Virus record (IMG/VR): IMGVR_UViG_3300017818_000007 | Location: 117,868-181,867 of that record | Reading direction: 5' to 3' (one strand) | Length of the DNA stretch: 64,000 bases | Origin: a virus | Shown: one piece after another, positions 33,793 through 41,327 of the stretch | Layout of the letters: each line of letters begins with the position of its first letter | Position numbering within the stretch: position 1 is the stretch's first letter | Notes under the pieces: generated by a model | What the model saw: the letters and a program-made list of their open reading frames with translations, nothing else | Databases searched by the model: none | What the model was told of the DNA's origin: nothing | Program-made: the position numbers and the translations under genes

Positions 33793-34686
33793 TCAGGTGC
33801 CCCAGGCGTTGCCGAAGATGTCGACGTGTAGTCTGGGTGTATAGCGCCAACCTCGCTCCATTGCCAATGTTGCGACTCCTCTAGTGTTGAGTTGGTATTC
33901 TTCCGACCTACCCCCAAGCGGCATAACATAGACTGGAACATCGATTCCTTCGCTACGGTACGCTTCAACGGCTTTGGAAACTTCATCCACATCTTCTTTG
34001 GTAGCCACAACAAACTTGAAATACATACTACTATTAGGTACATCGTAGTACTGCCTAGCAATATCAGGCTTGATAGCAGTATCCCAAGGCTCTCCGCTAA
34101 CGGAAAGTTTTGGACTGCACGACCAAGTGATATGAAATGATCTTTCGTTGTCGAGCCACTCTCTGAAATCATCTCTAAGAGTTTGTGTTGTGTTTGTTTC
34201 AAACGTGACATTTTTTAAGTCCTCCATACGAGGGTGTTTAAATAGATCCATGTATAACCTCTGCCACCCTAGCAAAGGTTCACCACCAGTTAAAATAAAA
34301 TGAACATCTTGTCCATTATCCATTGTCCACTTACCTTGTGGAGTAAGACCTAATACATAATCAACTACTTCGTCAACTGTATGGTCTTTCATATATTTTT
34401 TAAATTCAGGATATATACTTGCATACGTATCACAGCCTGTGTGAACAATAGGCAAATCCTCGAACTTATTTATCTTGTCTAAAATACCGTCATCTAGCAA
34501 TGCTTTAACTTCTGGATTATATTTAATACCTTGTTCTAACTTCTCTGCTCTGTTAGGATGCTTGTCTAAACCAAAGTTCATACAACGAAAATTACAACCA
34601 AAGGTACGTAAAAAGACGGAAGGTACACCTACAAAGCGACCTTCTCCTTGCACACTATAAAATGCTTCACTATATCTTAATTTCAT
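33793..34686 (-). CDS. queE: 7-carboxy-7-deazaguanine synthase (radical SAM)
   Basis: 297 residues. Converts carboxytetrahydropterin to carboxydeazaguanine, step three of 7-deazaguanine synthesis. The family start FYSVQGEGRFVGVPSVFLR is intact, as are HFILTGGEPLLGW and FETNTTQT. The iron-sulfur motif is unusual: FGCNFRC supplies two cysteines, but the next candidate is the Cys of HTGCDTYAS, 49 residues later, after a charged insertion. CDT matches the residues after the third cysteine in ordinary QueE (CxxxCxxCDT). Works with FolE and QueD encoded nearby. Transcribed from its own consensus promoter. Confidence 0.9.
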   Translation of the reverse strand: MKLRYSEAFYSVQGEGRFVGVPSVFLRTFGCNFRCMNFGLDKHPNRAEKLEQGIKYNPEVKALLDDGILDKINKFEDLPIVHTGCDTYASIYPEFKKYMKDHTVDEVVDYVLGLTPQGKWTMDNGQDVHFILTGGEPLLGWQRLYMDLFKHPRMEDLKNVTFETNTTQTLRDDFREWLDNERSFHITWSCSPKLSVSGEPWDTAIKPDIARQYYDVPNSSMYFKFVVATKEDVDEVSKAVEAYRSEGIDVPVYVMPLGGRSEEYQLNTRGVATLAMERGWRYTPRLHVDIFGNAWGT

Positions 34687-34704
34687 TTACAACTCCTATT
34701 ATAT

Positions 34705-34733
34705 ATTATAGTGTTTATTTAGGTTTTTGTCAA
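34705..34733 (-). promoter_or_regulatory. Consensus sigma70 promoter for queE
   Basis: TTGACA (34728-34733), 17 bases, TATAAT (34705-34710) on the minus strand, both boxes perfect. An AGGAG site lies before the ATG at 34686. Confidence 0.85.
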
Positions 34734-34736
34734 CCA

Positions 34737-35159
34737 TTAACAGCCAGTACTTTCTTCAAACATTTCCATTTGTGTAATATCTTTTTTGGAGTACTTTTGT
34801 TTATTTGGAATGACACCGCGAACACCGCCTGCAGGATCTTCCATATCACCGTCTCGGCGGAAAATTAAATGAACGTGTGGATACATAACTGTTTGTCCCG
34901 CACTTTTGCCCATATTAATACCTATATTGAACCCTGTAATTGGATTAGTTTCAGCATCAACATTCATTTGACCCATATCCATAGCAAACTTAAAACACTT
35001 TAAAATGTTTTCTTGTGTGTTTTCTTTTGGAACAACAAGGGTATGTCCAAGAGTGACAGGATAAATGTCCTCATATACAACGTATTCCTTTGTATCAAAC
35101 ATAACATTGGTCCAAGGTGCTCGACCTTCTTGTTTTGCTTTTTCTAGTGTATCAGTCAT
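34737..35159 (-). CDS. HIT-family nucleotide hydrolase/transferase
   Basis: 140 residues. The fold signature is present: YPVTLGHTLVVPK near residues 34-46, NIGINMGKSAGQTV near 100, and PHVHLIFR near 115. Of the HxHxH triad the first His is Tyr, while the nucleophile His and the last His remain. Related proteins hydrolyse dinucleoside polyphosphates or nucleoside phosphoramidates; the substrate here is unknown. It sits between the queE promoter and a small unknown gene. Confidence 0.8.
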   Translation of the reverse strand: MTDTLEKAKQEGRAPWTNVMFDTKEYVVYEDIYPVTLGHTLVVPKENTQENILKCFKFAMDMGQMNVDAETNPITGFNIGINMGKSAGQTVMYPHVHLIFRRDGDMEDPAGGVRGVIPNKQKYSKKDITQMEMFEESTGC

Positions 35160-35168
35160 TTGTTTTCC

Positions 35169-35369
35169 TTATAAACTATACCAATCGGATATTTCTTCCA
35201 ATGCGGCATCCCATGGTTTTATGTCTTTATATTCTTCGTACTTTTTAGTAGCAACCTTCCAACCTAATCTAAAGTGTGTAAAGTAGTTGCCCTTAAAAGC
35301 ACCCTTAGGCTTGGAAAATATCTTTGCTGTACTGTGTGCAAATTTAATTTTCCAAACAAGTTTACTCAC
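35169..35369 (-). CDS. Small basic protein, 66 aa
   Basis: Lysine- and aromatic-rich (KLVWKIKFAHSTAKIFSKPKG; HFRLGWKVATKKYEEY). No membrane segment or cysteine. Follows the 260-aa gene by two bases. I do not recognise it. Confidence 0.55.
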   Translation of the reverse strand: MSKLVWKIKFAHSTAKIFSKPKGAFKGNYFTHFRLGWKVATKKYEEYKDIKPWDAALEEISDWYSL

Positions 35370-35371
35370 AA

Positions 35372-36154
35372 TTAATACTCCTGCTTGTAAAAGTAAACAT
35401 AGTAGCCTTTACCGTTTGTATCACCGCCGTCGTTGTAAATTTCTTCGCCGTTGTAGTAGACTCCGTATATAAGGTCTTCACCATTAGGTGCTTCAGCAAC
35501 TGCAAATTGCAACTTAGTTTCGTCAAACTCTATATCACTTTCGATTACAGTTTCAAAGAACGTGCCTTTTTCTGAACTTACCATTTGACAAATATATTCT
35601 CCCTTTTCGGGATACTTGTTTCCATACTCGTGATCAACTTCAGTAGGCTCACACCAAACATTGTTATCAGGATCAGAATGTTTTTCACTTGTTTCGTTAA
35701 TCCACTCACCAAGTTCTTCACCGTCAACAACTTCTTTAAGATGTTTAGCACTATACTCTGCACTGTCTACTTTATCAATATATAAACGTGCCGCATCGTA
35801 TGTTAGTCCCCACGTATGTTCAAACTCGTCAATTGGTTCATACCAAGTTGCACCAACACTTTCTTCATCGTCATCGTGCATAAACATTGCTTCACGAGGA
35901 ATATCACCGCCGCTAATGTATTCGTATTCACCATCTTCACCTACGTTTTCACGTGTTTGATCTGACGCATTTAAAATATAATGAATTGCATCAGCATCGC
36001 CGTGTTCTTCTACAGTCTTACTCCAAAAATCAAATGCTTCTTTTGAAATACGCATATATGAGCATTCGGATCCATAACCGCTTAACATAATACGATAAAA
36101 GTGTGGGCCTTTAATACGTTCGATTGTTTGTTCTTTTTCTTTAAGTGTTGCCAT
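35372..36154 (-). CDS. Acidic hypothetical protein, 260 aa
   Basis: Strongly acidic, with many Asp/Glu pairs and a C-terminal GKGYYVYFYKQEY. Residues 15-45 (PHFYRIMLSGYGSECSYMRI) look like a beta domain; the middle repeats a tyrosine-rich acidic pattern. No enzymatic motif seen. An acidic surface of this kind could mimic DNA, as in some anti-restriction proteins, but nothing specific supports that. Start overlaps the glycosylase stop by one base. Confidence 0.6.
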   Translation of the reverse strand: MATLKEKEQTIERIKGPHFYRIMLSGYGSECSYMRISKEAFDFWSKTVEEHGDADAIHYILNASDQTRENVGEDGEYEYISGGDIPREAMFMHDDDEESVGATWYEPIDEFEHTWGLTYDAARLYIDKVDSAEYSAKHLKEVVDGEELGEWINETSEKHSDPDNNVWCEPTEVDHEYGNKYPEKGEYICQMVSSEKGTFFETVIESDIEFDETKLQFAVAEAPNGEDLIYGVYYNGEEIYNDGGDTNGKGYYVYFYKQEY

Positions 36155-36543
36155 TATACTAATTCCTCTGTAATATACCTTTTGAGTTCTTTATCTTCTA
36201 CATCATTTGGTATATCGTTTTTATAAAAGATTCTATAAGAATCACTACCATACTTGCCAATGCCACATAATTCTGTTGCGTCATTGCCGTCCCAGTCTAG
36301 CCATTGCTGACTCATTTTCCAAATACGTTTAGCACGAACATTTTGCATACCTAATGGTTGTAATACTTCAGCAATCTCATCTACTGTTGAATATAAAAGA
36401 ATACCAGCAGTAGGCCAACGTTCGAAAAACTTAGTGAGTACAGGTTTTGTTTGCCGTCTATCAACTTGGTTAAGACAGATAACACCGACCATGTGTTGCC
36501 AACTGTCTTCAACCTGCTGTTGTACCATTAGGTCGTCTCTCAT
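36154..36543 (-). CDS. MBD4-like HhH-GPD DNA glycosylase
   Basis: 129 residues, matching the catalytic domain of vertebrate MBD4 along its length: WQHMVGVICLNQ for the first helix, PTAGILLYSTVDEIAEVLQPLGMQN with NVRAKRIWKMS, then the helix-hairpin-helix ELCGIGKYGSDSYRIF. The catalytic Asp corresponds to that of VEDKEL near residue 118. MBD4 removes thymine or uracil from G mismatches. Here it could repair deaminated cytosine or act on a modified base. No iron-sulfur cluster cysteines are present. The ATG overlaps the upstream small ORF's stop (ATGA). Confidence 0.82.
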   Translation of the reverse strand: MRDDLMVQQQVEDSWQHMVGVICLNQVDRRQTKPVLTKFFERWPTAGILLYSTVDEIAEVLQPLGMQNVRAKRIWKMSQQWLDWDGNDATELCGIGKYGSDSYRIFYKNDIPNDVEDKELKRYITEELV

Positions 36544-36650
36544 AGTGGTAATTTTCCTGTATAAAGATCAATACTTAAACTAATCATTCCCATAGCAAAA
36601 ACTGTAATAATAAAAAACCTTGCTAAAATTACTGCGATATAATCATGCAT
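36540..36650 (-). CDS. 36-residue single-span membrane peptide
   Basis: The frame starts at the ATG overlapping the clpP stop (TAATG) and ends in a TGA overlapping the glycosylase start (ATGA). The peptide is MHDY followed by about 20 hydrophobic residues (IAVILARFFIITVFAMGMIS), then a short polar end. It fills the whole gap between two genes exactly, which argues that it is translated. Function unknown; single-span phage peptides often modulate host membrane proteins or proteases. Confidence 0.6.
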   Translation of the reverse strand: MHDYIAVILARFFIITVFAMGMISLSIDLYTGKLPL

Positions 36651-37207
36651 TAATACAACTCCTCAATTTTATCACAAATTTTTAACTTCTTTGCTTCTTC
36701 TGCACTTAACCAAACGTCTTGTGGCGGAAGAAGAACTTCTTTGATTTTAGCCTCAGTCATACCTAAACATTTTTTATAGTGCTTAATCATACGTTCTGTA
36801 CTAAGTTCAAATTCTCTTACACGAGCATACAGTTCGTGTTCTTTGCCTCTACTACCCCAACTGTACTGATGCGATAGTATGCTTGTATTAGGAGTAAGGA
36901 TACGTTGTCCTTTTTGTCCTGCAATAAAAATTAAAAATCCACAACTTGCAATAAGTCCTAGTCCTACTGTTTTAATAGGTATTGAACTTGATTTCATTAC
37001 ATCAATTAGAGCAAATGCAGAATGTACATCTCCGCCTGGTGAATTGATTACAAGTGTTAGTTGTGGTAGTGGATTATCAGCAAGGTTATGATTCATTACC
37101 CACTTAATTGCTTCCTTGCAAGAAGCAGATGTTATTTGATCCATCAAAAGGTAAACACCGTTTGATTCTATGTTTTGTATTTGTTGTTGTTGTTCTTTTT
37201 TAGCCAT
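36650..37207 (-). CDS. clpP: ClpP-like ATP-dependent serine protease subunit
   Basis: 185 residues, close to usual ClpP length. The oxyanion-hole strand INSPGGDV is near residue 55; the nucleophile Ser lies in GLIASCGFLIF near 88; the His in ILSHQYSWG near 113; and the Asp in PPQDVWLSAEEAKKL near 163. The triad is therefore complete. A clpA-type unfoldase is encoded at 59467-61737, so the phage may make its own ClpAP. It could also process virion proteins. The glutamine-rich start is odd but has a strong Lys-rich leader. Overlaps the PRTase stop by eight bases. Confidence 0.88.
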   Translation of the reverse strand: MAKKEQQQQIQNIESNGVYLLMDQITSASCKEAIKWVMNHNLADNPLPQLTLVINSPGGDVHSAFALIDVMKSSSIPIKTVGLGLIASCGFLIFIAGQKGQRILTPNTSILSHQYSWGSRGKEHELYARVREFELSTERMIKHYKKCLGMTEAKIKEVLLPPQDVWLSAEEAKKLKICDKIEELY

Positions 37208-37745
37208 ATGTTCCTACATTTTCCCACGGATATACTAGCCATACATCCTCTTCTGCTTTGTTTACTTCATCACAAGAGTATGACACACCGTCAAACTCAC
37301 TGCTTAGGTTTTCCGTTAATACTGCGAAACGAACATTACCGCCCCATACCTTATCCCACTTAGAATCGTTTGGTAAGCAACTTGCTTGCCAGTCTTCTTT
37401 AATCCAATTAAATGTAGCACCAGTATCGTTAATATCGTCTACAACAAGAATGTTTTTAGCGGTTGGTCCGCCTGTAGCAACTTTACCGTCATTATAACCG
37501 TATGCATCTTCGCTCATCCAACAGTTAGTTTCTTGATGGCTTTCACCGTCACGTAATGCTACCTTAAGTGCTTCACAACGAATGCCGGTCATGTTTGAAA
37601 TAATAGTAGCAGGTACATTACCACCTCGTGTAATACCTACAATGTAATCAGGCTTCCAGCCATCTTTATACATTTGATTAACAATGCTAACACACATTGT
37701 TTCTACATCTTGCCAAGTATAAAATTTCTTTTTAATTTGCGACAC
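37200..37745 (-). CDS. Phosphoribosyltransferase (type I PRTase)
   Basis: 181 residues from a GTG inside the end of the upstream gene. The PRPP loop ILVVDDINDTGATF sits near residues 97-110, and PDYIVGITRGGNVPAT near 32-47 is the other conserved loop of xanthine/hypoxanthine/guanine PRTases. Such enzymes salvage purines. An insertion of about 30 residues containing ETNCWMSEDAYGYN lies between the loops. It might also handle 7-deazapurine bases, given the neighbouring queuosine-type genes; this is speculation. Confidence 0.82.
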   Translation of the reverse strand: MSQIKKKFYTWQDVETMCVSIVNQMYKDGWKPDYIVGITRGGNVPATIISNMTGIRCEALKVALRDGESHQETNCWMSEDAYGYNDGKVATGGPTAKNILVVDDINDTGATFNWIKEDWQASCLPNDSKWDKVWGGNVRFAVLTENLSSEFDGVSYSCDEVNKAEEDVWLVYPWENVGTYG

Positions 37746-38034
37746 TGAATTCTACCCCCGTAATCTTGTCCCATCTAAAACTACGCCAACCATTTGCGTT
37801 AACGTCCCATACTACACAAACATCTTCACTAATCTTACGTACTTTCTTTTGTGAAGCAGGATCTTCTTTTGTTGCTTCAGGAATGACACCTTCTTTAAGT
37901 GTACAAGTCATAATGCGTTCATCGCCGTTTAGTTTATTAAACTTAACAACTACATTGCCTGAGTGCAACAAGTTCTTTAGCCAATCACGTGTTTGTTGTT
38001 CATTAAACTTTTCAATATTAATGTTCGAGTTCAT
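37732..38034 (-). CDS. Small SH3-like (WYL_2/DUF2693-type) protein, 100 aa
   Basis: Residues 28-45 (VVVKFNKLNGDERIMTCTL) and 72-92 (VCVVWDVNANGWRSFRWDKI) match the Sm-like beta-barrel family found in many T4-like phages. Function unknown, possibly nucleic-acid binding. Overlaps genes on both sides by 14-17 bases. Confidence 0.65.
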   Translation of the reverse strand: MNSNINIEKFNEQQTRDWLKNLLHSGNVVVKFNKLNGDERIMTCTLKEGVIPEATKEDPASQKKVRKISEDVCVVWDVNANGWRSFRWDKITGVEFSVAN

Positions 38035-38488
38035 ATTTTTCTCTCAAGTAAGTTTTGTTATCGACCCATTTGCCGTCTCTAATAAAGCCCCACTCTCTTA
38101 GTTTAGGGCCTGGTATAAAAAGTGTCCATACATCAGTATTAGGAGCCAACTCAATACGGTGGAGACTCCTAGGAGTGCTGATTCGAAAGTGCCCCGGCGA
38201 ACGCCAATGCTTTCCCGATACAGTATGCTCCCAATAACCGCCGCGAAGAATAAGTGTAAAATAGGGCCAAGGATGGTCGTGTAAATCATCTAAATCTCCT
38301 TTGTGAAACTTGTGTAAGAATACATTAAATGGAAACCATTTACGATCCTTTAAAAATAGGTAGTAGCGAGTTAGGTAAGGTTCGTTTTCATAACGATCCA
38401 TAATAACACGTTTTCGACCAATTAATTCTAACCAGTCTAAAAAATCAAAACCAGCAATCCATGAAAAGAATTTAAAACGGAATGTCAT
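38018..38488 (-). CDS. Cupin-fold protein
   Basis: 156 residues. Central cupin motifs: DLHDHPWPYFTLILRGGYWEH (metal-binding HxH-like pair near residue 70) and FRISTPRSLHRIEL (third His near 110). The C-terminal LFIPGPKLREWGFI segment follows. An AGGAGG directly before the ATG is contained in the end of the upstream gene. Enzymatic role unknown; cupins of this size include dioxygenases and sugar epimerases. Confidence 0.7.
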   Translation of the reverse strand: MTFRFKFFSWIAGFDFLDWLELIGRKRVIMDRYENEPYLTRYYLFLKDRKWFPFNVFLHKFHKGDLDDLHDHPWPYFTLILRGGYWEHTVSGKHWRSPGHFRISTPRSLHRIELAPNTDVWTLFIPGPKLREWGFIRDGKWVDNKTYLREKYELEH

Positions 38489-38795
38489 CTGATCCTCCTG
38501 TTTCGTTGTCTTTATCTGCTTTAACCATGTTATAAACAGACATGAATTGATCCCAAAGTGTTTGACAAGTAGGATTAGACTTAACTAGATCTTCATCAAT
38601 ATATGTACCACCATTCCAACTCCAATCGTTGTTAGCATTGATAGTAAATGTTCCATCTGAAACATAATCGTCATTAGGGTAATCAGTACCAACTGAAACT
38701 GTGTATGACGGATTTGGAAAAGATACAGTTCCGCTTGGATACTCGTCTGTTGCTTCGCCTAATGTAATAGTGTATTGTTTATCATCATCGCCCAT
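38472..38795 (-). CDS. Hypothetical protein, 107 aa
   Basis: Acidic, threonine- and tyrosine-rich beta protein (YPSGTVSFPNPSYTVSVG) with an aromatic WSWNGGTYIDED centre and a helical end. It finishes GGSDDIPF, like SSB tails, but the DNA there also supplies the ribosome-binding site and first codons of the cupin gene. No known family. Confidence 0.55.
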   Translation of the reverse strand: MGDDDKQYTITLGEATDEYPSGTVSFPNPSYTVSVGTDYPNDDYVSDGTFTINANNDWSWNGGTYIDEDLVKSNPTCQTLWDQFMSVYNMVKADKDNETGGSDDIPF

Positions 38796-38797
38796 AA

Positions 38798-39484
38798 TTA
38801 CCTCGGAGCAAATTCCTGTTGTAATTTAATATTATCCATAAACTCTTTTTTAGTTCCTGGATCATCTTTAAAACTACCTTTTAGTACAGTTGTTTGTGTA
38901 AGTGAACTATGTGCCATAATGCCACGGTTCTCACAACAACCGTGTGTTGCTTGAATGTAAACACCTAAGTGTTTTGCATCTGTAGCCTTTTCAATTTCAC
39001 GTGCAATATCATTTGCAAGTTCTTCTTGTAGTGTACCACGTCTAGCACACCATTGTGCAATGCGTGTATATTTAGAAAGTCCAATAACTTTACCATTAGG
39101 AATAACACCAATGTATGCTACACCAGTCACTGGTTGGTGGTGATGTGAACAAACACTTTTAAGTTCAGAACGAACTACAAGCATACCTTTATATGCATCT
39201 TCGCCGTCGTTTGGAAATGCAGTTGCTGGCGGAATAGTATCATAACGACCTTGCATAAGTTCATTGTAATACATTTTAGCAAGTCGTCGTGCTGTACCTT
39301 GTGAGTTAGGATCGTTATGACGATCAATAATTAGTGCATCTAGTACACCTTCAAACTTTTCAGCGGCTTCATTAATTAATTCTTCTTTTTCACCATCTTG
39401 GATAAAAGCAGAAATATTGTCGCCTGCCCAATATCGTTTGTTTGCTTCTTTTAATCTTTGCGTTATTTCAGCATATTTTTTCAT
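38798..39484 (-). CDS. folE: GTP cyclohydrolase I
   Basis: 228 residues. Converts GTP to dihydroneopterin triphosphate, the entry step to both folate and 7-deazaguanine. The zinc site is clear: SVCSHHHQPVTG (Cys and His, near residue 112) and THGCCENRGI (Cys, near 183). KVIGLSKYTRIAQW is the conserved substrate-binding helix. Its neighbours (queD and the glycosyltransferase upstream, queE downstream) point to 7-deazaguanine synthesis for DNA modification rather than folate alone. Confidence 0.93.
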   Translation of the reverse strand: MKKYAEITQRLKEANKRYWAGDNISAFIQDGEKEELINEAAEKFEGVLDALIIDRHNDPNSQGTARRLAKMYYNELMQGRYDTIPPATAFPNDGEDAYKGMLVVRSELKSVCSHHHQPVTGVAYIGVIPNGKVIGLSKYTRIAQWCARRGTLQEELANDIAREIEKATDAKHLGVYIQATHGCCENRGIMAHSSLTQTTVLKGSFKDDPGTKKEFMDNIKLQQEFAPR

Positions 39485-39498
39485 TTTTTTCTCCGAGT

Positions 39499-40617
39499 TT
39501 AAGACGTGGATGTCTTTTCATTATATAAGTTTACAGTCTTTTTAATATTATTGCAACTAAAATAATCATCATTTAGAAAATTAACTAGTCTATCTAATGC
39601 AACTTCATGTTTTTTAAAGTCATTCATTACCCAATGAATTTTTTCAATTATCTTATCTTTGTTTGCAATATAACTATCCCATGATTCAGTCCATTCACTA
39701 GGGTATTTGAAATAGTCATCATACATTTCTGTATAACTTAATCTATCAGGTATAAGTGGAAACGCATTTACAATAGCACCTTCGTATGCACTGATACCTA
39801 AAGTTTCTTGTAGGTTAGCACTAAAGACCATTTTTGCTTCACCTAACAAATTATGATATTCAACTTTGCTTAGTCTTTGATCTTGACAAACTACAAATTC
39901 ATAATCACTTTGTAGTTCTTCTTTTAAATCTCTAAAAATTTCTGGTTGTTTTTCAGGAGCAACTCTATGAGGGAAAAGAATTAAGTTTTTCTTTTTCATT
40001 CCTTTATAAGGATATAGTGTGTTCTTAAGATATTCCATAGGCCAACCTGATCTTACAATTTTTTTATCTTTAATGTAAGAATCGTTAGCACAATTCATAT
40101 CAACACCTAACAACGTTTCACAAAACATCTTAATATGAAAGTCACTAGCAAAATAGTTATGATCAAAAGCATGGAAAAAACTTTTTTCTGCGTGTCTTAC
40201 CCATGGTTTATCTCCAACTAATCTTCCTAAGAAATCTGCAGGATCATAACTGCCGGCGTGCCATAATCCGTGTGTTATGACATCAATGCCTAACAGTTCT
40301 GCCATATACTTTACATTAAGTATGCCAGGATGCCACGCATCTGTAAACAGTATATGATCCCCAGATTTAATTTTGCCTTTAGTAAAGGCTTTTGCAATTT
40401 TCTCTATCTGAGTTGATTTGTAAATGTTAGTACCACCAAAGTTTAAAAACGCACCTGGTGTAGTTGCATCTGGAATATCGTCACTACCTTCTACAACTTC
40501 AACTTCAATTGGATTAAACAATGATCCTTTAGAAAGAATTTTAGGTACGTGAACTTTCCATTCACTTGTGTATCTAGTTTCAACGCTTTCTAAATCTACT
40601 AACCAAATCTTACTCAT
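39499..40617 (-). CDS. GT-B glycosyltransferase resembling queuosine-tRNA mannosyltransferase
   Basis: 372 residues. The C-terminal half is a GT-B donor domain: LILFPHRVAPEKQPEIFRDL near residue 212-231, then YHNLLGEAKMVFSANLQETLGISAYEGAI and FPLIPDRLSYTEMY near 295. The last pattern (PxRLSYxE) closely resembles the GTDC1/QTMAN (DUF3524) enzymes that add mannose to queuosine in tRNA. It lies between queD and folE, so a 7-deazaguanine acceptor is plausible. Other acceptors (ordinary DNA bases, virion protein, host glycans) cannot be excluded. The GT call is firm; the acceptor is inference. Confidence 0.8.
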   Translation of the reverse strand: MSKIWLVDLESVETRYTSEWKVHVPKILSKGSLFNPIEVEVVEGSDDIPDATTPGAFLNFGGTNIYKSTQIEKIAKAFTKGKIKSGDHILFTDAWHPGILNVKYMAELLGIDVITHGLWHAGSYDPADFLGRLVGDKPWVRHAEKSFFHAFDHNYFASDFHIKMFCETLLGVDMNCANDSYIKDKKIVRSGWPMEYLKNTLYPYKGMKKKNLILFPHRVAPEKQPEIFRDLKEELQSDYEFVVCQDQRLSKVEYHNLLGEAKMVFSANLQETLGISAYEGAIVNAFPLIPDRLSYTEMYDDYFKYPSEWTESWDSYIANKDKIIEKIHWVMNDFKKHEVALDRLVNFLNDDYFSCNNIKKTVNLYNEKTSTS

Positions 40618-40848
40618 TTAGTTCCTCTGCCTATTCTTTCCATGAGCATAGCGTTTTCTAATTCGATTTTTAAATCGATTATACTGTTGCCATACATGGC
40701 TTTGATTGTTATAGAGGTCTGCCTCGTTAAAGACATAACTCTGTCGATCTCCGCGAACCCAACTGTTCACGCACCAATCCTTGTATGATTCAAGGTCTTT
40801 AAAGATCTTTACGATCTCCGGATGGTCTGCAAAATATGACACTATCAT
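40618..40848 (-). CDS. Small basic protein, 76 aa
   Basis: Aromatic N-terminus (MIVSYFADHPEIVKIF, then YKDWCVNSWVRGDR) and arginine-rich end (RIRKRYAHGKNRQRN) that could bind nucleic acid. It sits between queD and the glycosyltransferase gene with gaps of only five bases or none. Unknown function. Confidence 0.55.
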   Translation of the reverse strand: MIVSYFADHPEIVKIFKDLESYKDWCVNSWVRGDRQSYVFNEADLYNNQSHVWQQYNRFKNRIRKRYAHGKNRQRN

Positions 40849-40853
40849 CTCCT

Positions 40854-41264
40854 TTAATATTTTGCGTACTCGATGTGGGCACCGTTTTCTCCATCTTCAC
40901 TAACGTCGATGTGAACTTCTCTGCCCGGGTGTTTAGCAATAATCTGGTTGTATAGATCATCGCAAATCATTTCACAACTCTTATAATCTAGTTCAAGGGT
41001 CTTCTCCTCGTAAAGTTTTTCTAACCAACGTTTAAATTGAATAAATTCGATATCACGATCGTTGTGTGTCACAGTAATACCGACTTTGAAATGGAATATG
41101 TGTCTGTGGGGATATCCCAAAAATGAAACATCATATTCATCACCTGTTGCAAGACTAGGATCATCTAGTGCCGCAGGATACTTGTGGATACCTTCCTTAC
41201 GGAAAGTCACCCAAATCATACGTTTTGCAGTTCGCATGATTTTTTCGTGTGTTTCTTGAGCCAT
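40854..41264 (-). CDS. queD: QueD/6-pyruvoyl-tetrahydropterin-synthase-like protein
   Basis: 136 residues from the ATG at 41264, preceded by AAGGAAGC. An ATG at 41297 is rejected because it abuts the promoter's -10 box. The zinc-ligand region reads YPHRHIFHFKVGI near residues 51-63, and the ending EVHIDVSEDGENGAHIEY matches the glutamate-containing end of PTPS (SExxxxxA). QueD makes carboxytetrahydropterin, between FolE and QueE. The family match is somewhat divergent: the usual catalytic Cys is not at its normal place. Confidence in function comes partly from folE, queE and dpdA close by. Confidence 0.75.
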   Translation of the reverse strand: MAQETHEKIMRTAKRMIWVTFRKEGIHKYPAALDDPSLATGDEYDVSFLGYPHRHIFHFKVGITVTHNDRDIEFIQFKRWLEKLYEEKTLELDYKSCEMICDDLYNQIIAKHPGREVHIDVSEDGENGAHIEYAKY

Positions 41265-41297
41265 TGCTTCCTTCATCATGTTATCAGTTATACTCAT

Positions 41298-41326
41298 ATT
41301 ATAGTGCCTTTCAGTGCTGTTGTCAA
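41298..41326 (-). promoter_or_regulatory. Consensus sigma70 promoter for queD, glycosyltransferase and folE
   Basis: TTGACA (41321-41326), 17 bases, TATAAT (41298-41303) on the minus strand, both perfect. The -35 box overlaps the last codons of the 167-aa gene. The expected start point near 41291 lies 27 bases before the queD ATG. Confidence 0.85.
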
Positions 41327-41327
41327 G

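Noticed and set aside
33753-34211. 152-aa open frame on the minus strand overlapping queE
   Set aside because: It lies in another frame of the clear queE gene over its whole length, and its composition is that of a shadow frame.
38472-38495. SSB-like DDIPF C-terminus on the 107-aa protein
   Set aside because: The same bases supply the GGAGG site and first codons (MTFRF) of the cupin gene, so the resemblance may be forced by overlap. The rest of the protein is not an OB-fold that I can recognise.
40854-41297. queD start at ATG 41297
   Set aside because: It touches the -10 box of a consensus promoter and has no ribosome-binding site; ATG 41264 is better.
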